DNA from: Brevundimonas sp. UBA4609
Lineage (GTDB): Bacteria > Pseudomonadota > Alphaproteobacteria > Caulobacterales > Caulobacteraceae
Direction of reading: 5' to 3'
Assembly: GCA_002386585.1 (NCBI GenBank)
Contig: DGIZ01000050.1
Coordinates: forward strand, 1 to 7,533
DNA length: 7,533 nt
Numbering within the stretch: position 1 is the stretch's first letter; the number at the start of each line of letters is the position of its first letter. The translations under genes were made by a program, and so were the position numbers. Shown in pieces: positions 5,717-7,533 of this stretch. The notes under the pieces were generated by a model, which had not been told where the DNA came from, did not search any database, and was given only the letters and a program-made list of their open reading frames with translations.

Positions 5717-7026
5717 CCGACGCCGCGACGGCTTCCGCTCCGCCGCCTGCCTCGAAGGCTTCCGGCCCGTTCTCCAGCTGGGAGATCGGGCTGGCGCTCC
5801 GCTATCTGCGCGCCAAGCGCAAGCAGGGCGGGGTGGCGCTGATCGCCATGATCAGCTTCATCGGCATCATGCTGGCCGTCGCCGTGCTGATCAGCGTGAT
5901 GAGCATCATGGCGGGCTTTCGCGGCACGCTGATGGACCGAATCCTGTCGTTCAACGGCCATATGTATGTTCAGGGACCGGTGCTCTATGCGCCTGATCGC
6001 GACGCCGCGCTGAAGCGGATCGCCGACGTGCCGGGCGTGGTGGCGGTTACGCCTCTGATTGAGAACCCCGCCATGTTCCGCGCGGGCGGGGCGGCCACTG
6101 GCGGCATCGTGCGCGGCGTGCGTCCGCAGGACCTGGCCTCAACCAAGTTCGTCTATGACAGCCTCAGCTCCGAGGCGCGCGAAAGCTTCGGTAAGGGCGA
6201 ATACGGCGGCGACCAGGTCCTGATCGGCAAGAGCCTGGCCGAGCAGATGAGACTGCGCGAGGGCGATCCCATCTCCATCTACTCCCCGACCGGAGCCGAC
6301 AGCGCTTTCGGCAATCTGGGCGGGTTGGAGAAGACCTATATCGTGGGCGGCGTCTACACCTCGGGCGCGGCGGACTATGATCGCGCCTTCATCTTCATGC
6401 CGCTGGAGCAGGCCCAGCTCTTCTTCGGCAAGGACGGCGTCTGGGACGTCATCGAGATGAAGGTGGCGGAACCCGACCTGGTCGAGAACCTGCTGACGCC
6501 GGTTCAGCGCGCGGCTGGGCCGGGCAGCGTCGTCACCGACTGGCGCAACCGTCAGGCCGCCATCTGGGGCGCGCTCAAGGTCGAGCGCGTGGCCATGAGC
6601 ATCATCCTCGGCATGGTGGTCGCCATCGCCGCCATGAACATCATCAGCGGCATCGTCATGCTGGTGAAGAACAAGACGCGCGACATCGCCATCCTGCGCA
6701 CCGTCGGCGCCAGCCAGTCGTCCATCCTGCGCATCTTCTTCATGTCGGGCGCGGCCATCGGCATCGGCGGTACGATCGCGGGTCTCGTGCTGGGCCTGCT
6801 GTTCTGCTGGAACATCGGGGCGATCCAGCATTTCCTCGAAGGCCTGCTGGGCGTCCAACTGTTCAACGCCGACGTCTATATGCTGGATTCCGTCCCGGCC
6901 AAGGTCGATCCGTGGGACGTGACCTGGGTCGCCGTCTTCTCCTTCTTCATGAGTTGCCTGGCCAGCCTGCCGCCGTCGTGGAACGCGTCGCGCATCGATC
7001 CGGTGGAGGCTCTGCGTTTTGAATAG
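5713..7026 (+). CDS. lolC: Lipoprotein-releasing ABC transporter permease (LolC/LolE/LolF type)
   Basis: Inner-membrane permease of the Lol exporter, which extracts outer-membrane lipoproteins from the inner membrane using LolD ATPase. 437 aa, FtsX-like topology: a cytoplasmic Ala/Pro-rich leader (1-20), TM1 about 43-67, a large periplasmic domain about 68-288, then TM2 about 292-317, TM3 about 338-366 and TM4 about 402-422. The cytoplasmic segment [16 protein letters not shown] (319-334) is the family's ATPase-contacting region, and the protein ends in [12 protein letters not shown]. The start overlaps the proS stop (ATGA), with TGGAG at 5697-5701. E. coli has separate LolC and LolE; here one permease gene is followed directly by lolD, so it may act as a LolF-style homodimer. 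A second paralogue elsewhere cannot be excluded. The symbol is the usual annotation, not proof of subtype. Confidence 0.92.
   Translation: MTDAATASAPPPASKASGPFSSWEIGLALRYLRAKRKQGGVALIAMISFIGIMLAVAVLISVMSIMAGFRGTLMDRILSFNGHMYVQGPVLYAPDRDAALKRIADVPGVVAVTPLIENPAMFRAGGAATGGIVRGVRPQDLASTKFVYDSLSSEARESFGKGEYGGDQVLIGKSLAEQMRLREGDPISIYSPTGADSAFGNLGGLEKTYIVGGVYTSGAADYDRAFIFMPLEQAQLFFGKDGVWDVIEMKVAEPDLVENLLTPVQRAAGPGSVVTDWRNRQAAIWGALKVERVAMSIILGMVVAIAAMNIISGIVMLVKNKTRDIAILRTVGASQSSILRIFFMSGAAIGIGGTIAGLVLGLLFCWNIGAIQHFLEGLLGVQLFNADVYMLDSVPAKVDPWDVTWVAVFSFFMSCLASLPPSWNASRIDPVEALRFE
7002..7009 (+). promoter_or_regulatory. Strong ribosome binding site deciding the lolD TTG start
   Basis: GGTGGAGG (7002-7009), with the anti-SD match GGAGG at 7005-7009, lies inside the 3' end of the permease gene and 9 bases upstream of TTG at 7019. 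No ATG or GTG occurs at suitable spacing in the lolD frame, so this site supports the TTG start. Confidence 0.75.
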
Positions 7027-7533
7027 GCTGCTGAAGAAGAAGCCCGCCGTCGCCGCCGAGACGAACGGCGCCATCCTGTCGTTGCGCGGGGTGACGCGGA
7101 CCTATCCGACGGCCCAGGGCGGGCTGACGGTGTTGAAGGGCGTCGATCTGGACGTCATGCCCGGCGAGGTCGTCGGCCTGATCGGACCGTCCGGCTCGGG
7201 CAAGTCCAGTCTGCTGCACGCGGCGGGCCTGTTGGAGCGCCCGACCAGCGGCCAGGTGCTGATCGACGGCGAGGATGTCGGCGGGCTCGATGAGCGGGCG
7301 CGGACGCGTCTGCGCCTGCATCGCATCGGTTTTGTCTATCAATTCCATCACTTGCTGCCGGAGTTTGATGCTCTGGATAATGTGGCTCTGCCGATGCGGA
7401 TCGCGGGCGTGCGGGAAGGCGAGGCGCGGCGTCGCGCCACCGAGCAACTGACCGCGCTCGGCCTGGGGCAGCGCGTCACGCACCAGCCCGCGCAATTGTC
7501 AGGCGGCGAGCAGCAGCGCGTCGCCATCGCCCG
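7019..7533 (+). CDS. lolD: Lipoprotein-releasing ABC transporter ATP-binding protein LolD, 3'-truncated
   Basis: ATPase that powers lipoprotein release with the upstream permease; it sits at the cytoplasmic face of the inner membrane. The reading frame from TTG 7019 gives a basic leader ([14 protein letters not shown]) and then LSLRGVTRTYP, the normal LolD N-terminal strand. Walker A is GPSGSGKSS (residues 56-64), the Q-loop glutamine is Q108 in FVYQFHHLLPEF, and the ABC signature is LSGGEQQR (160-167). The window ends just after it at residue 171, so Walker B, the D-loop and the H-loop are not visible. The start overlaps the permease gene by 8 bases and is backed by GGTGGAGG; the first in-frame ATG is internal, just before PGE ahead of Walker A, too late for a functional start. 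VYQFHHLLPEF is typical of LolD rather than other ABC ATPases. Confidence 0.93.
   Translation, partial: MNRLLKKKPAVAAETNGAILSLRGVTRTYPTAQGGLTVLKGVDLDVMPGEVVGLIGPSGSGKSSLLHAAGLLERPTSGQVLIDGEDVGGLDERARTRLRLHRIGFVYQFHHLLPEFDALDNVALPMRIAGVREGEARRRATEQLTALGLGQRVTHQPAQLSGGEQQRVAIA

Noticed and set aside
6139..7074. Minus-strand open frame of 311 codons opposite the lol permease
   Set aside because: Product is mostly Asp, His, Arg and Ala, as expected for the complement of membrane-protein codons; no recognisable motif.

Overview
The window looks like the core chromosome of a high-GC alphaproteobacterium. Caulobacterales (Brevundimonas- or Caulobacter-like) is the best guess, based on the protein sequences and the gene order birA, coaX, rnj, then DUF1467, proS, lol permease, lolD. 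That order is familiar to me from alphaproteobacteria; the genus is inference, because no marker RNA gene is present. Codons strongly prefer G or C at the third position throughout, and I see no compositional island.

Layout. Positions 1-3469 hold a tight plus-strand series: biotin-protein ligase (birA, 5' end cut off by the window), type III pantothenate kinase (coaX), ribonuclease J (rnj) and a small DUF3088-like protein. The birA/coaX and rnj/DUF3088 junctions are one-base TGATG stop-start overlaps, and coaX/rnj are 6 bases apart, so this looks like one coupled transcription unit. Positions 3470-3645 are a 176-base convergent intergenic region. It holds two inverted copies of a hairpin-bearing repeat whose main stems differ by a compensatory base-pair change. 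Positions 3646-3999 (minus) encode a 5-carboxymethyl-2-hydroxymuconate isomerase-like tautomerase. After a 73-base divergent gap, 4073-7533 (plus) carries a small two-helix DUF1467 membrane protein, a short prolyl-tRNA synthetase lacking the large editing insertion, a Lol-type lipoprotein-export permease and its ATPase LolD (3' end cut off). proS/lol permease overlap by four bases (ATGA), and lolD starts on a TTG inside the permease gene.

How the genes work together. birA and coaX supply and attach cofactors (biotin onto carboxylases, the first step towards CoA), rnj matures and degrades RNA, and proS charges tRNA. The Lol permease and LolD form the ATP-driven complex that releases lipoproteins from the inner membrane for delivery to the outer membrane. 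The tautomerase gene, on the opposite strand between the two housekeeping blocks and bordered by the repeat, is the one piece that does not fit the surrounding themes.

I found no mobile element, CRISPR array, tRNA, rRNA, defence gene or obviously new system. The most interesting non-coding signal is the paired repeat at 3479-3643.
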